Shown: positions 37,142-46,918, counted from the stretch's first letter. The stretch is 64,000 bases of DNA from Mesorhizobium sp. AR07 (GCF_024746815.1 NZ_CP080525.1:744001-808000); one strand, 5' to 3'. The notes: generated by a model from the sequence alone, not told the origin. A program made the numbers and translations.

Positions 37142-37960
37142 TCATGCTGACTCAAAAGGAATTTCGACCACCATGCCGTCATAGGCGGGTTCGACATTGG
37201 CAGGTGTCTCGGCCATCACCGTGGCGTAGTCCAGCGGCCCATGCATGTGCGTCAGAACGGAGTGTTTTGGCGCCAGCCGCTCGATCCATTCCAGCGCCTC
37301 GCCAAGCGACAGATGGCTTGGATGGGTCCGGTACTGCAGCGCGTCGATGATCAAAACGTCGAGGTCGCGCAGCCGTTCGGCGGTTGCCTCCGGAAAGTCG
37401 CTGATATCAGGGCAATAGGCCAGCGCGCCGATGCGAAAGCCCAACGATATGATGTCGCCATGAACCTGCGGCAGCGGCTCGAGGGTGAGGGCACCGCCCT
37501 CTCCTTCGATGACCACCGGCTTTGCGTGATCGACGATATGAGCGTCGACGATCGGCGGATAGGAACTGCCCGCCGGTGTCTCGAAACAATAGCCGAACGC
37601 CTGGCGCAGGCGCAGCATTGTCGGCTGGTCGGCATGGATATCGATCCTGTGACGCTGATCGAGAACGAAACCACGCAGATCGTCGATGCCGTGGATGTGG
37701 TCGGCATGCGGATGCGTGTAGACGACCGCATCTATGCGCCTGACGGAAGCCATCAGCATCTGCTGGCGGAAATCCGGTCCGGTGTCGATGACGACACTGG
37801 TGCGGCTGCCATTCGCGGCAATCCGTTCGACAAGCGCGGCGGTGCGCGTGCGCTGGTTCTTCGGGTTGTCCGGGTCGCAATTGCCCCAGTCGCCGGTGAT
37901 GCGCGGCGTACCTGGCGACGAGCCGCAGCCGAGAATGGTAAGGCGCAGCCGGTCGGTCAT
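37142..37960 (-). CDS. MBL-fold metal-dependent hydrolase (PhnP/RNase Z-like)
   Basis: 272 residues with the metallo-beta-lactamase signature THPHADHIHGIDDLRGF (HxHxDH), LTILGCGSSPGTPRITGDWG at the start, PLPQVHGDIISLGFRIGALA, CPDISDFPEA, and TMHGP-like HMHGPLDY near the end. It is close to PhnP-type cyclic phosphodiesterases. It is usually found after tatD and metG in alphaproteobacteria, and here overlaps tatD by four bases. Confidence 0.92.
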   Translation of the reverse strand: MTDRLRLTILGCGSSPGTPRITGDWGNCDPDNPKNQRTRTAALVERIAANGSRTSVVIDTGPDFRQQMLMASVRRIDAVVYTHPHADHIHGIDDLRGFVLDQRHRIDIHADQPTMLRLRQAFGYCFETPAGSSYPPIVDAHIVDHAKPVVIEGEGGALTLEPLPQVHGDIISLGFRIGALAYCPDISDFPEATAERLRDLDVLIIDALQYRTHPSHLSLGEALEWIERLAPKHSVLTHMHGPLDYATVMAETPANVEPAYDGMVVEIPFESA

Positions 37961-38775
37961 CGTTCAGGCGCTTTGCTCGGCCGCGCACTTTGCTCGGGAG
38001 GTCGCGGCATCTTGCCGAACAGCCGGAAGAAGTTGTTCGTCGTCAGATCGGCGATTTCAGCCTCGCTGACGCCGATTGTTTCGGCCAGCACTCTTGCCGT
38101 GTGCGCGACATAGGCCGGCTCGTTGCGCTTGCCGCGAAACGGGATCGGCGCCAGATAGGGTGCGTCGGTTTCGACCAGCAGCCGGTCATGCGGCACATCG
38201 GCGGCGATGGCGCGCAATTCGGCCGAGTTCTTGAAGGTCAGGATGCCCGAGAAGGAGACGTAGCCACCCAGCGAGACGCCGATTTCAGCCAGCCGACGCC
38301 CCGACGAAAAACAGTGCAGGATGAAGGGGAAGGCGCCCTTCCCTGTTTCGTCTTCGAGAATGGCCGCCATGTCGTCGTCGGCATCGCGCGAATGGATGAC
38401 CAGCGGCAGCCCCGTTTCTCGTGCGGCGGCGATATGGCTGCGAAACCCTTGCGCCTGCGCCTCGCGCGGCGCTTTGTCATAGAAATAGTCGAGACCGGCC
38501 TCGCCGATCGCCACCACCTTCGGATGAGCCGACAGACGGACAAGGTCCGCGACGGTGACGTCGAGTTCCTCGGCGGCGTTGTGCGGATGAGTGCCGACTG
38601 AGCAGTACACTTCATCGAAAATCTTAGCGATTTCAAGTATTTGCGGAAATCGCTTCACACGAGTCGAGACTGTCACCATGCGGCCGATACCGGCCGCTTT
38701 GGCGCGGGCGACAATGGCAGCCCGCTCCTCGGCGAAATCTGGAAAATCCAGGTGGCAGTGACTGTCGACGAGCAT
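37957..38775 (-). CDS. tatD: TatD family metal-dependent hydrolase
   Basis: 272-residue TIM-barrel hydrolase, a 3'-5' DNase or RNase in characterised members. Metal motifs in order: VDSHCHLDFPDF, AIGEAGLDYFYDKAPREAQA, LPLVIHSRDADDD, FILHCFSSG, and LLVETDAPYLAPIPFRGKRN. It is coupled at both ends (one shared base with metG, four-base overlap with the MBL gene), a conserved operon. Confidence 0.94.
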   Translation of the reverse strand: MLVDSHCHLDFPDFAEERAAIVARAKAAGIGRMVTVSTRVKRFPQILEIAKIFDEVYCSVGTHPHNAAEELDVTVADLVRLSAHPKVVAIGEAGLDYFYDKAPREAQAQGFRSHIAAARETGLPLVIHSRDADDDMAAILEDETGKGAFPFILHCFSSGRRLAEIGVSLGGYVSFSGILTFKNSAELRAIAADVPHDRLLVETDAPYLAPIPFRGKRNEPAYVAHTARVLAETIGVSEAEIADLTTNNFFRLFGKMPRPPEQSARPSKAPER

Positions 38776-40325
38776 CAGGCGTTCGCGTCCGGCTGTTCGA
38801 CGTAACGCGGAAACACGCCTTCCGGTACGGGCAGGGCAACTCCCGGCACAAGCGCGTATTCGTCAACGACATGCACGAAATCGCGGCTGTCCGCCGGCAC
38901 CGCCAGCAGGTCGAGCAGCTTGTTGGCCGATCCCGGAATGAAGGGTTGGCACAGCAGCGCCACGCGCCGGACGACTTCGGCGGTCGTCCACAGCACGGTT
39001 TCCATGCGCGCCGGATCGCTCTTCTTCAGTGTCCATGGTGCCTGTCCCGCGAAGTAGCGGTCGGCTTCCGCCACCACGCCGAAGATTGCCGCCAGCGCCA
39101 GATGGATGCCTTGCTCAGCCATGGTCTTGCGCGCCACGGCAAGCACGGCACTTGCCTGGTCGAGGATAGCCTTGTCCTCATCCGCCAGGGTGCCGCGCTG
39201 AGGCACGACGCCGGCGCAGTTCTTGGCGATCATCGACAGCGAGCGTTGCGCCAGATTGCCGAGGCCATTGGCAAGATCGGCGTTTGTGCGGTTGACGATC
39301 GCTTCGTGGCTGTAGCTGCCGTCCTGGCCGAACGGCACCTCGCGCAGGAAGAAGTAGCGCACCTGGTCGAGGCCGTAGTGCTCGATCATGGTGAACGGGT
39401 CGACGACATTGCCGACCGATTTCGACATCTTCTCACCGCGGTTGAACAGGAAGCCGTGGGCAAAGACACGCTTCGGCAGTTCGATGCCGGCCGACATCAG
39501 GAAGGCCGGCCAGTAGACCGCATGGAAGCGCACGATATCCTTGCCGATGATGTGCATGGCCGGCCAGTAGCGCCATTGCTCGGCCTTTGTGTCGGGATAG
39601 CCGGCGGCGGTGATGTAGTTGGTCAGGGCATCGACCCAGACATACATCACATGCTTGTCGTCGCCTGGCACGGGCACGCCCCATTTGAAGGTCGTGCGCG
39701 AGATCGACAGATCCTTCAGCCCGGACTTGACGAAACTGAGCACCTCGTTGCGGCGCTCGGTCGGGCCAACGAAGTCGGGCTGGCTCTCATAGAGTGCCAG
39801 CAATTTGTCCTGATAGGCGGACAGCTTGAAGAAGTAGCTTTCTTCTTCGTTCCATTCGACAGGCGAGCCAAGCGGCTCGCGCCGCACCCCATCGTCTCCG
39901 ACCGTGGTTTCGCTTTCGTCGAAATAGGCTTCCTGGCGGACCGAATACCAGCCGCTATACCGGTCGAGATAGATGTCGCCATTGGCGGCCATCGCCTTCC
40001 AGATCGCCTGGCAGGATTCATAGTGGCGCGGTTCCGTCGTGCGAATGAACTCGTCATTCGACCCCCCCATTGCCTCGGTCATCGAACGGAAGATCGCTGA
40101 ATTGCGGTCGGCCAGCGCCAGAGGCGTGATACCCTCCTTCTCAGCCGTCTGCTGCATCTTCAGGCCGTGTTCGTCGGTGCCGGTAAGAAAGAACACATCC
40201 TTGCCGTCCAGGCGCTGGAAGCGAGCCAGCGCGTCGGTCGCAATGACGGTATAGGCGTGGCCGATATGCGGCTTGCCGTTCGGATAGAAAATCGGCGTGG
40301 TGATGTAGAATGTGTCGCGTGACAT
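38775..40325 (-). CDS. metG: Methionyl-tRNA synthetase
   Basis: Charges tRNA-Met; class Ia synthetase of 516 residues from ATG 40325 ([20 protein letters not shown]). The HIGH motif is in [13 protein letters not shown] in [16 protein letters not shown], with [33 protein letters not shown] and an anticodon-binding helical domain in the last third. There is no C-terminal tRNA-binding (EMAP-like) extension, as is normal for this subgroup. Longer in-frame starts add non-homologous sequence. Confidence 0.97.
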   Translation of the reverse strand: MSRDTFYITTPIFYPNGKPHIGHAYTVIATDALARFQRLDGKDVFFLTGTDEHGLKMQQTAEKEGITPLALADRNSAIFRSMTEAMGGSNDEFIRTTEPRHYESCQAIWKAMAANGDIYLDRYSGWYSVRQEAYFDESETTVGDDGVRREPLGSPVEWNEEESYFFKLSAYQDKLLALYESQPDFVGPTERRNEVLSFVKSGLKDLSISRTTFKWGVPVPGDDKHVMYVWVDALTNYITAAGYPDTKAEQWRYWPAMHIIGKDIVRFHAVYWPAFLMSAGIELPKRVFAHGFLFNRGEKMSKSVGNVVDPFTMIEHYGLDQVRYFFLREVPFGQDGSYSHEAIVNRTNADLANGLGNLAQRSLSMIAKNCAGVVPQRGTLADEDKAILDQASAVLAVARKTMAEQGIHLALAAIFGVVAEADRYFAGQAPWTLKKSDPARMETVLWTTAEVVRRVALLCQPFIPGSANKLLDLLAVPADSRDFVHVVDEYALVPGVALPVPEGVFPRYVEQPDANA

Positions 40326-40406
40326 GAATGAACCGTCATGAATGTCTGAATGGAAGGCGTGGCGGTGGATATCGCATCGGGGCGGCGATTGCCATCCCGA
40401 GGCCAA

Positions 40407-40452
40407 TGCATGCCGCCCAAAAGTGGCCCCGGTTTTGGGGCAACGGCATGCA
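40407..40452. repeat. Dispersed repeat, first hairpin, copy 5 with compensatory change
   Basis: Arms tgcatgccg (40407-40415) and cggcatgca (40444-40452) around the AAAAGTG...CGGTTTT core. Compared with the other copies (tgcatgtcg/cgacatgca), both partners of one base pair have changed, so the stem stays perfect. Located between metG and holB on the minus strand. Confidence 0.88.
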
Positions 40453-40463
40453 CAAGGAAACCG

Positions 40464-41519
40464 TCACATTCGCATTGCAGAATTCAGGCGGTCGATCATG
40501 GTCAAGGCGTGCTGTTTCTTGTCGAGATTGTAGGTGTCGGTCTCAGATATAGCGTCCAGCGCCTCATGCCAAGTGTCTGACAGACTTTTGGCCCGGGCGA
40601 GGTCGCCCGCCAGCGCTGCCTGGCTTGCCGCATCCGACAACAGCTCCAGCGCCCGGCGGTTGAAGATGTCGAACTGGATCGCCTGGTCGCGGCCGGCGAC
40701 AGCCTCGGCAAGGCGAAACGCCCCGCCGACATCGCCCTTTCTTGCAACCACCAGGGCATCGAGCGTCGAGGCAATCTCCAGCCCGCCATATTGCGTCAAC
40801 AGGATCGCGCTGCGCGCGCTGCCCCCTGCCCGCTCGACCAGTGCCGCGCGTGCTGCCGGATCGTGCGGTGGCGGCGGCTCGGTCGTTTCCAGAACCGCCA
40901 TCAGGTCGTCGGCACCGAGCGGCGTCAATCGCACCACCTGGCAGCGCGACCGGATTGTCGGCAGCAGGCTGCCCGGCGCGTGGACGATGAGAATGAACAG
41001 GGTTCGTGCCGGCGGTTCCTCCAGATTCTTCAGCAACGCATTGGCGGCATTGGTGTTCATGTCGTCGGCCGGATCGATGATGACGACCCGGTAGCTGCCA
41101 TCATGCGAGGTCAGCGACAGGAAGCGGCTGACCTTGCGGATTTCGTCGACGGTGACGACGGTCTTGAAGCTCTTGGTCTTGTCGTTGAGCGGACGGGTCA
41201 GATGCAGCACCGATGGATGCGCGCCGGTGGCGATCTGGCGAGACAGCGACGAGGCCGGGTCTGGAACGGCAAGGCTTTCCGGCGCCTGCCCGAAGGCCGG
41301 GTGTTTCAGCAGATGGTGCGCGAGATGGAAGGCGAGCGTCGCTTTGCCGATGCCGACCGGTCCGGAAAAGATCAGCGCATGCGGCAGCTTTCCCGCACGA
41401 TAGGCTGATGTCAGCATTCCGGCAGCCTGTCCGTGCCCGACCAGACGCGGCGTTTCGGAAGGCTCGGGCACGCCATCCAGCGTGTCGTGCTGTTCCGGTG
41501 CGATGCGTTCGAAGGTCAT
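40464..41519 (-). CDS. holB: DNA polymerase III subunit delta prime
   Basis: Clamp-loader subunit of the replicative polymerase. 351 residues from ATG 41519 ([16 protein letters not shown]). AAA+ features: [20 protein letters not shown] (Walker A-like loop), [40 protein letters not shown] (sensor 1 region), and [17 protein letters not shown] with the SRC motif. Coupled to tmk by a four-base overlap, the usual tmk-holB arrangement in alphaproteobacteria. Confidence 0.93.
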   Translation of the reverse strand: MTFERIAPEQHDTLDGVPEPSETPRLVGHGQAAGMLTSAYRAGKLPHALIFSGPVGIGKATLAFHLAHHLLKHPAFGQAPESLAVPDPASSLSRQIATGAHPSVLHLTRPLNDKTKSFKTVVTVDEIRKVSRFLSLTSHDGSYRVVIIDPADDMNTNAANALLKNLEEPPARTLFILIVHAPGSLLPTIRSRCQVVRLTPLGADDLMAVLETTEPPPPHDPAARAALVERAGGSARSAILLTQYGGLEIASTLDALVVARKGDVGGAFRLAEAVAGRDQAIQFDIFNRRALELLSDAASQAALAGDLARAKSLSDTWHEALDAISETDTYNLDKKQHALTMIDRLNSAMRM

Positions 41520-42184
41520 GCCGGCTGCCTGTTGCGCGAAGGCGTTCTTGCCTCCAGCGCCGCGAAGACGGCGGCGGTGACGACATGCTCCACCGTATCG
41601 GGATCGGCGGCTGCGTCGACGACGATACAGCGTTCCGGCTCCGCCGCCGCGATCGCCAGAAACGCCTCGCGGCGGGCCTGGTGGATCGCCAGCGTCTCCT
41701 TTTCGAAGCGGTCGGCGCTTGCTTCGGTGCCGCGCCGCAGCGTTGCGCGCCTCAAGCCTTCCGCCGGATCGATGTCGAAGATCAGCGTCATGTCGGGCAT
41801 CATGCCGTTGATGGCGACCTGCTCCAGCGTATCCATGAACGCCGGGTCGATGCCGCCGGTAACACCCTGGTAGACACGTGAGGAATCCAGGAAGCGGTCG
41901 CAAAGGACGATGGAGCCAAGCTCGACCGCCGGCCGGATGACCTGCTCGACATGGTCGGAACGCGCGGCGGCGAACAGCAGCGCCTCCATCTTCGGCCCGA
42001 ATGGTTCGGCGGCGCCCGAAAGCAGCACATGCCTGACCGCTTCGGCGCCCGGCGATCCGCCCGGTTCACGGGTAAGCAGGACATCATATTTCTTGGCACG
42101 CATCTTCCTGGCCAGCCGCTCGATCTGCGTCGACTTGCCTGCTCCTTCGCCGCCTTCGAAGGTGATGAAAAATCCGCGTGCCAA
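41516..42184 (-). CDS. tmk: Thymidylate kinase
   Basis: Phosphorylates dTMP to dTDP for DNA synthesis. 222 residues: P-loop [20 protein letters not shown], the DR motif [35 protein letters not shown], and a lid region ([14 protein letters not shown]). Stop overlaps the holB start. Confidence 0.95.
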   Translation of the reverse strand: MARGFFITFEGGEGAGKSTQIERLARKMRAKKYDVLLTREPGGSPGAEAVRHVLLSGAAEPFGPKMEALLFAAARSDHVEQVIRPAVELGSIVLCDRFLDSSRVYQGVTGGIDPAFMDTLEQVAINGMMPDMTLIFDIDPAEGLRRATLRRGTEASADRFEKETLAIHQARREAFLAIAAAEPERCIVVDAAADPDTVEHVVTAAVFAALEARTPSRNRQPA

Positions 42185-42265
42185 CCGAGAGGCCTTTTGT
42201 CCATGCTTGCGTGGATGTAGCGCTCTAGATAGTCCGCGTTTGGGGAAACGTCCATGCCGTCGGCG

Positions 42266-43429
42266 CTAGCGCAACCAGCCGATCGCCAGTTCCTTGACGG
42301 CGTCGAGCGCGCGCTGCGGCAATGTGCCGACGCCGATCGACTCGGCGGCGAAAAGCGGCGTCTCCTGGCTCAGCGTATCGCCGATCCAGACGCGCAGCGC
42401 CCCCACCGGCTGGCCTTCCTCGACCGGAGCGGCAACCGGACCATTGTAGACGATCCTGGCCGTCAGCTTGTCGCGGTTGGTGATCGGCAGGAAGATGTCG
42501 ATCGGGCCCTTGGCCTTCAGCGTCACCCCTGATTTCGCGCCGCCAAAAACCTGGGCCTCGCCGACGACCTCGTCCTTTGCGAAGATTTCGGTCTTCTCGA
42601 AAGAGCGAACGCCCCAGTCGAGCAGCTTTCGCGCCTCCTCGGCGCGCTCCTTGTCGCTGGCCAGCCCGCTCATCGCCGCGATCACCCGCGTGCCGTTGTG
42701 GCTGAGCGAACCGACAATGCCGAAGCCCGACACCTCGCTCGCGCCGACCGCCAGGCCGTCGGCGCCGATGTCCATCGCCAGCAGCGGATTGCGGTTCCTC
42801 TGCGAGATCTTGTTCCAGGCAAATTCCTTCTGGCCATAGTAGCGATAGAAATCCGGATAATCGCGCCACAGGTGCACGGCGAGCAGCGCCAACTCGCGCA
42901 CGGTCGTCTGCTGGCCATCCGCCGGCAGGCCGGTCGAATTGACGAAGGTCGATGTCTCGAGGCCGATCTGGCGGGCGCGCTCGGTCATCTGCGCGGCAAA
43001 ATTGTCTTCGGATCCGGCCATGCCTTCGGCAATGACGATGCAGCCGTCATTGGCCGCCTGCACCGTTACGCCCTGGATGAGGTCCTCCAGCCGGATCGAC
43101 GATTTGAGCTTGGCAAACATCGTCGATGTTCCCGAAGGCGCCCCGCCTTTGCGCCAGGCGTTTTCGCTGACCACGAATGTATCGTCGAGCTTCAGGCGTC
43201 CGGATTTTATGGCGTCGAAAACCACTTCCATGGTCATCAGCTTGGCCATCGAGGCCGGCTGTATAGGCTTGTCTGCATCCTTCGAAAACAGCACCGTCCC
43301 GGTCTCGGCGTCGATCATGAAGACTTGGGCTGCCTTGGTCTCGAAAAGCTGCGCGCCGGCCTCGGCCAGCGACAGAACCAGCATGCCGAGCCCCAGAAAT
43401 GCGGTCACAAACGCAGAACGAAATGTCAT
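42266..43429 (-). CDS. DacF-type D-alanyl-D-alanine carboxypeptidase family protein with altered active site
   Basis: 387 residues with a signal peptide (about 1-26, AFLGLGMLVLSLAEAGAQ), a peptidase S11 domain, and a C-terminal PBP5-like domain (KAKGPIDIFLPITNRDKLTA). The SxxK motif is intact: Ser60-Met-Ala-Lys63. However, the SxN motif reads Ala124-Ala-Asn126 (VTVQAANDGC), and KTG reads Ala226-Val-Gly228 (GADGLAVGASEVSGFG). Both residues are needed in E. coli PBP5, so carboxypeptidase activity is doubtful; a binding or regulatory role, or a changed mechanism, is possible. It lies between rlpA and tmk, so a cell-wall context is kept. Confidence 0.9.
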   Translation of the reverse strand: MTFRSAFVTAFLGLGMLVLSLAEAGAQLFETKAAQVFMIDAETGTVLFSKDADKPIQPASMAKLMTMEVVFDAIKSGRLKLDDTFVVSENAWRKGGAPSGTSTMFAKLKSSIRLEDLIQGVTVQAANDGCIVIAEGMAGSEDNFAAQMTERARQIGLETSTFVNSTGLPADGQQTTVRELALLAVHLWRDYPDFYRYYGQKEFAWNKISQRNRNPLLAMDIGADGLAVGASEVSGFGIVGSLSHNGTRVIAAMSGLASDKERAEEARKLLDWGVRSFEKTEIFAKDEVVGEAQVFGGAKSGVTLKAKGPIDIFLPITNRDKLTARIVYNGPVAAPVEEGQPVGALRVWIGDTLSQETPLFAAESIGVGTLPQRALDAVKELAIGWLR

Positions 43430-43543
43430 GAAGCTCAACCCGTTGGCCGGTATTGCCGGCAACCGCGGCAAGGCTATCAGGCTTTCTCCCGGCGGATCAA
43501 CCGCATGGCCGAGATACTCGCCAAGACTTTGAGGTTTATCGGG

Positions 43544-44776
43544 TCAATTGCGCACGACGAGTGCATCCGGCGCGCCGTGCGACCATGCCGCCTGCAGCAT
43601 TTCGTCCAGATTGCGATGGCCATCGGGATAGAGATTGACCGAATACCAGTCCTCGCCATCGAGTTCGGAACGCTGGATCTCGATCTTGCCGAATACGGCA
43701 AGCTGAGTAGCGATGCGCCTGGCCTGCGCGGCATCCTCGAACGAGCCTGCCGCGACGTAGTCGGTGGGCGAACCGGCCGGCGGCGACTGCCGCTTCCACG
43801 ATTGAAGCACATCGGCCGGAGACATGCCGTCGCCGCCCAGTGCCGCGAAGGCGTTGGAGGCACGCTCTACCCGCTCGTCCGCATAGGACAACGAGGCCAC
43901 GGCAAATGGCGATTGCGGCGGCAGGCCGATCCCCGGGCGTTCCGGCACGATCGGGCCGAAATCGGGCAATGCCAGATCGCCAAAGGCCGGCGATTGAGTC
44001 GACATGACCGGCTGAACGATCCCTGAATCGGTCAACTGGCCCGGAAACGGTATGGCGGCGGCACCGACGGACAAGCTCGGCGACGGCCCGTTCATGGCGA
44101 CCATGACGCCGGTTGGCAGCCCATCCGACGGATCCGGCGCCCGGTTGCCGGGATGGTAGGAGGCCATCAGATACCGGTCGTCATCACCGTCGAGCGGCGC
44201 ACGGCCGACATACTCGACCTTCACTTGGGCCGTGCCGATGTTGGCATAATCGAGCATCTGGGCGGCGCGCTCCGACACATCGATGATGCGGCCTTCGTGA
44301 TAGGGGCCGCGATCGTTGACGCGCACGATGACCGAACTGCCGGTCTTGAGATTGGTAACACGGGCGTAGCTCGGCAGCGGCATGGTTGGATGCGCCGCCG
44401 TCAGATGCGTCATGTCGTAGACTTCGCCATTGGCGGTAAGCCGGCCGTGGAAGGCGTCACCATACCAGGACGCCAGACCGACCTTAGCGTAGTGCCTCTC
44501 TTCCTTGGGGTAGTACCACTTGCCGCGGACCTGATAGGGCTTGCCGAGCTGGTCCCGGCCGCCGCCACGCTGCAGCCGCCCGCTCCGGAAGGCCAAGCGC
44601 GGACTTGCCTTCACGCCATATTCGGATTCGGAGAAATATTCCTTGGAGCGGGTCTTCTTGTAGACCATCGCTTTCGGTTCAGGCTGCGACGCGCAAGCCG
44701 CCAGCAAGGCCGCCGACACGGCCAGCAACGCGACTGTAGCGGCGCGACGAAGACGCGGGTGCGTCACAGCCTGCAT
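43544..44776 (-). CDS. rlpA: RlpA-like lytic transglycosylase with SPOR domain
   Basis: 410-residue lipoprotein acting on denuded glycan strands at the septum. The signal peptide ends in a lipobox (LLAAC, Cys28). The double-psi beta-barrel is at about 105-200 (VGLASWYGDAFHGRLTANGE, MPLPSYARVTNLKTGSSVIV, RVNDRGPYHEGRIIDVSERA, including the catalytic Asp). A Pro-rich linker follows, then a SPOR domain at about 330-410 (VAAGSFEDAAQARRIATQLA). The start at 44776 gives a normal signal peptide; an earlier in-frame start would add 27 residues before it. Confidence 0.93.
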   Translation of the reverse strand: MQAVTHPRLRRAATVALLAVSAALLAACASQPEPKAMVYKKTRSKEYFSESEYGVKASPRLAFRSGRLQRGGGRDQLGKPYQVRGKWYYPKEERHYAKVGLASWYGDAFHGRLTANGEVYDMTHLTAAHPTMPLPSYARVTNLKTGSSVIVRVNDRGPYHEGRIIDVSERAAQMLDYANIGTAQVKVEYVGRAPLDGDDDRYLMASYHPGNRAPDPSDGLPTGVMVAMNGPSPSLSVGAAAIPFPGQLTDSGIVQPVMSTQSPAFGDLALPDFGPIVPERPGIGLPPQSPFAVASLSYADERVERASNAFAALGGDGMSPADVLQSWKRQSPPAGSPTDYVAAGSFEDAAQARRIATQLAVFGKIEIQRSELDGEDWYSVNLYPDGHRNLDEMLQAAWSHGAPDALVVRN

Positions 44777-45240
44777 TTTCTGGTGTTCCCCTACAGTCTC
44801 AATCGAAGACGCCGCTTGAGCATCAGAGGAGCCAAAGCACTCACTCGAAAATACCAACGACGCCTTGAACCCCGGTCCCTTGTGCGCAGGAATTGTTTAT
44901 CACGGTATTAACCGATTGTGGCCGGAACCGGGCAAGATTGTGACGTCGTCTCCGAGCCGAGCATCCTGAAAAAGTTGCGGCTTTTCGTTCTTTTGCGCGA
45001 AGGTCATGTCGGCGGGCTGTCGCAGGGCGCCTGGTCCCCGCCCCTGCCGCAGGGCAATCGCATACGGGAAGCCGAGGCTTCCGCCCTACGAATACCCCAC
45101 CCCTACCCCCCGCGCAAAACTGTTCGCGATGTCCTCGCACACCTGTTCGCGATGTCTCCGGTCCCGCCACCGTGAGGCAGCGGGCCAAATGCGACAAGCG
45201 TGTCGTATTTGTTCAGTTTGCCTTCTCGCTTCATCAATCC
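44777..45240. other. Intergenic stretch with a direct repeat
   Basis: No gene is supported. The motif tgttcgcgatgtc occurs twice, at 45121-45133 and 45144-45156, 23 bases apart, in a C-rich region (45030-45180). Such tandem motifs resemble the ends of some insertion sequences, but no transposase gene is nearby. The rlpA promoter should lie in the first 100 bases (plus-strand coordinates 44780-44880). Confidence 0.45.
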
Positions 45241-45828
45241 CTACCCGTTGTGGGCGATCTCTATGCCGCCCGCAGGGGGCGTAGTCGCCGACGCAATCAC
45301 CTGCTTATGCACTTCGATCGTCAATATTTCGACGCGCTCTGTCAAAGCCTTGATCGTTTCCGTCAGCTTCGTGTTCTGCTTCACCAGATCGACGAGCATG
45401 GTTGTTTGGTGGGCCGCAAGAGACAGCCGCTCTTCGCTGGCGCGTGCAAGATCCTCGCGATGCAATGCATCGGCTTCGGCGTGCGCCTTGTCCCGATCGG
45501 CCTGACGCGTCTGCGCCAGCAGGATCAGCGGCGCTGCATAGGCAGCTTGCAAGCTGAACGCGAGGTTCAGCAGGATAAATGGGTAAACGTCGAACTGGGT
45601 CACCCCAACAATGTTGACAAGAATCCATGCGCCGACAATCACCGATTGCGCGATGAGGAAGGTGGGCGTGCCGAAGAAGCGAGCAAATTTCTCTGCTTTC
45701 AGTGCAAACCAGTCATCCCCATAAGGCGAGTGAAGGTGTACATGGGGCAGATGAAAGCGGAAGAAATGCCGATCCCCTTTATGGCCGCCTTTGTGTGTGT
45801 CTTGAGCTGGATTGGTTTCATCGGTCAT
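45241..45828 (-). CDS. DUF1003 domain membrane protein
   Basis: 195 residues from ATG 45828 (MTDETNPAQDTHKGG). A His-rich lead (HKGGHKGDRHFFRFHLPHVH) is followed by the DUF1003 core: FFGTPTFLIAQSVIVGAWIL (helix 1), PFILLNLAFSLQAAYAAPLI (helix 2), then LLAQTRQADRDKAHAEADAL. The last third (NTKLTETIKALTERVEILTI) looks like a coiled coil. Function unknown; the family is common in rhizobia. Confidence 0.88.
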   Translation of the reverse strand: MTDETNPAQDTHKGGHKGDRHFFRFHLPHVHLHSPYGDDWFALKAEKFARFFGTPTFLIAQSVIVGAWILVNIVGVTQFDVYPFILLNLAFSLQAAYAAPLILLAQTRQADRDKAHAEADALHREDLARASEERLSLAAHQTTMLVDLVKQNTKLTETIKALTERVEILTIEVHKQVIASATTPPAGGIEIAHNG

Positions 45829-45978
45829 GGTGCCTGATCCCTCATTTGTGCCCGTCTCGGCGCTCGTGGATCGCAACCGATATTGGTTTCAAGCGCTGCC
45901 ATTTCCGCTGTCCGGAAAGGCTGCCGCAAAACATCTTCGGACCACTACCAGCGTCCCTTTGCCCAAATTGTGACTCTG

Positions 45979-46143
45979 ATGCTCTTTCTTAAGCTTTTTA
46001 TCAAAAACCGGCCGTCGAGGCCAATCTGGCCAAAAAGCTTTCCTGACCTTAACGGCAAGGTCGAACCGACCATCGCGCTTACCGTGATTCCACTTATTGA
46101 GGCATGTGGCGAGTTGTTCCAGCGCTATGGCGATATAGGTTAA
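45979..46143 (+). CDS. Possible 54-aa protein just before a terminator
   Basis: Frame MLFLKLFIKNRPSRPIWPKS ... TVIPLIEACGELFQRYGDIG ends 4 bases before a plus-strand terminator. There is no clear ribosome binding site and no recognised domain; the frame also extends upstream to a TTG at 45883. It is listed only because the terminator implies a plus-strand transcript, which could equally be a small RNA. The rest of 45829-46240 holds nothing I recognise. Confidence 0.2.
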   Translation: MLFLKLFIKNRPSRPIWPKSFPDLNGKVEPTIALTVIPLIEACGELFQRYGDIG

Positions 46144-46147
46144 GTGC

Positions 46148-46178
46148 AAGCTCGCTGGCTCCGGCCGGCGAGCTTTTT
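46148..46178 (+). terminator. Rho-independent terminator, plus strand
   Basis: Arms aagctcgc (46148-46155) and gcgagctt (46168-46175) plus a T-run to 46178. The minus strand has no T-run after the stem, so it serves plus-strand transcription. Confidence 0.65.
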
Positions 46179-46240
46179 ACGTTTTGGGCAAGCCGGCCGG
46201 GCGACCCGCGCGCTTGATGGTCGGATTAGCGGAAACGCGC

Positions 46241-46918
46241 CTATTTCCGCTTTGTCTTCTGCCCCGTCGCCTTCTTCGCGGCGGGCTTGGCCTTCGCCGA
46301 CAGACCGCCCTTCGGCTGATGCGAGTGGGTCATGACCGTCTTGAGTTGGCCCTTGATCTTGGCGTGCAATTTGGCCTTGTCGACGCCCGCGGGGTAAATG
46401 CCCTTCTCGATACTGGTGGCCATCCGCTCCAGCAGGTCGGTATCGTGTTCGTCGCGGTAGGGTTTTAGGTCGAGGTCTGCCGGCACTTTGGTCAGCCGTT
46501 CATCGTCCATCGTCTTCACGTACTTCTGCATGAAGCGGTCATAATCACGCCAGGAGATGCCGGCCGCCCGCACCGCGGCTTCTTCCGCCCGAGTGGCGAT
46601 TTGGTGGGCGTGCAGATAGTGCAGGTCCAATTGGTCGATCAACGTCTTCTCGACCTCCTCGTGCAACAACAGGAAACGGTCGGTGTTGATCGTGCGGCCC
46701 TTGTATTCCCATTCGCTGGGCATATGCCGGTCGATATAGATCGTCTTCCCATCTTTCGAATAGCCGGCGAGATAGGGGATGTCGTGCTTGCGGTCGAGGG
46801 TCTTGACCTTGCGCGCCACGGCATCGAGCGCCCGATCCATCATCAGGCTCGACACGTACCAGTTGGGCAAGCGTAGCTTCTTGTGCGGTGCGGTCGGATG
46901 GCAATAATCGAACGCCAT
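46241..46918 (-). CDS. Uncharacterised protein with HE motif and basic tail
   Basis: I do not recognise the family. The 225-residue protein starts MAFDYCHPTAPHKKLRLPNW after an aggggaa site. It has IPYLAGYSKDGKTIYIDRHM, then a helix with FLLLHEEVEKTLIDQLDLHY and LHAHQIATRAEEAAVR, whose His/Glu pattern (HEEVE, HYLHAH) could bind metal. The C-terminal 30 residues are a Lys/Ala-rich tail (KAKPAAKKATGQKTKRK), suggesting nucleic acid or membrane contact. Similar proteins seem common in Hyphomicrobiales and are often near mobile DNA. Confidence 0.7.
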   Translation of the reverse strand: MAFDYCHPTAPHKKLRLPNWYVSSLMMDRALDAVARKVKTLDRKHDIPYLAGYSKDGKTIYIDRHMPSEWEYKGRTINTDRFLLLHEEVEKTLIDQLDLHYLHAHQIATRAEEAAVRAAGISWRDYDRFMQKYVKTMDDERLTKVPADLDLKPYRDEHDTDLLERMATSIEKGIYPAGVDKAKLHAKIKGQLKTVMTHSHQPKGGLSAKAKPAAKKATGQKTKRK

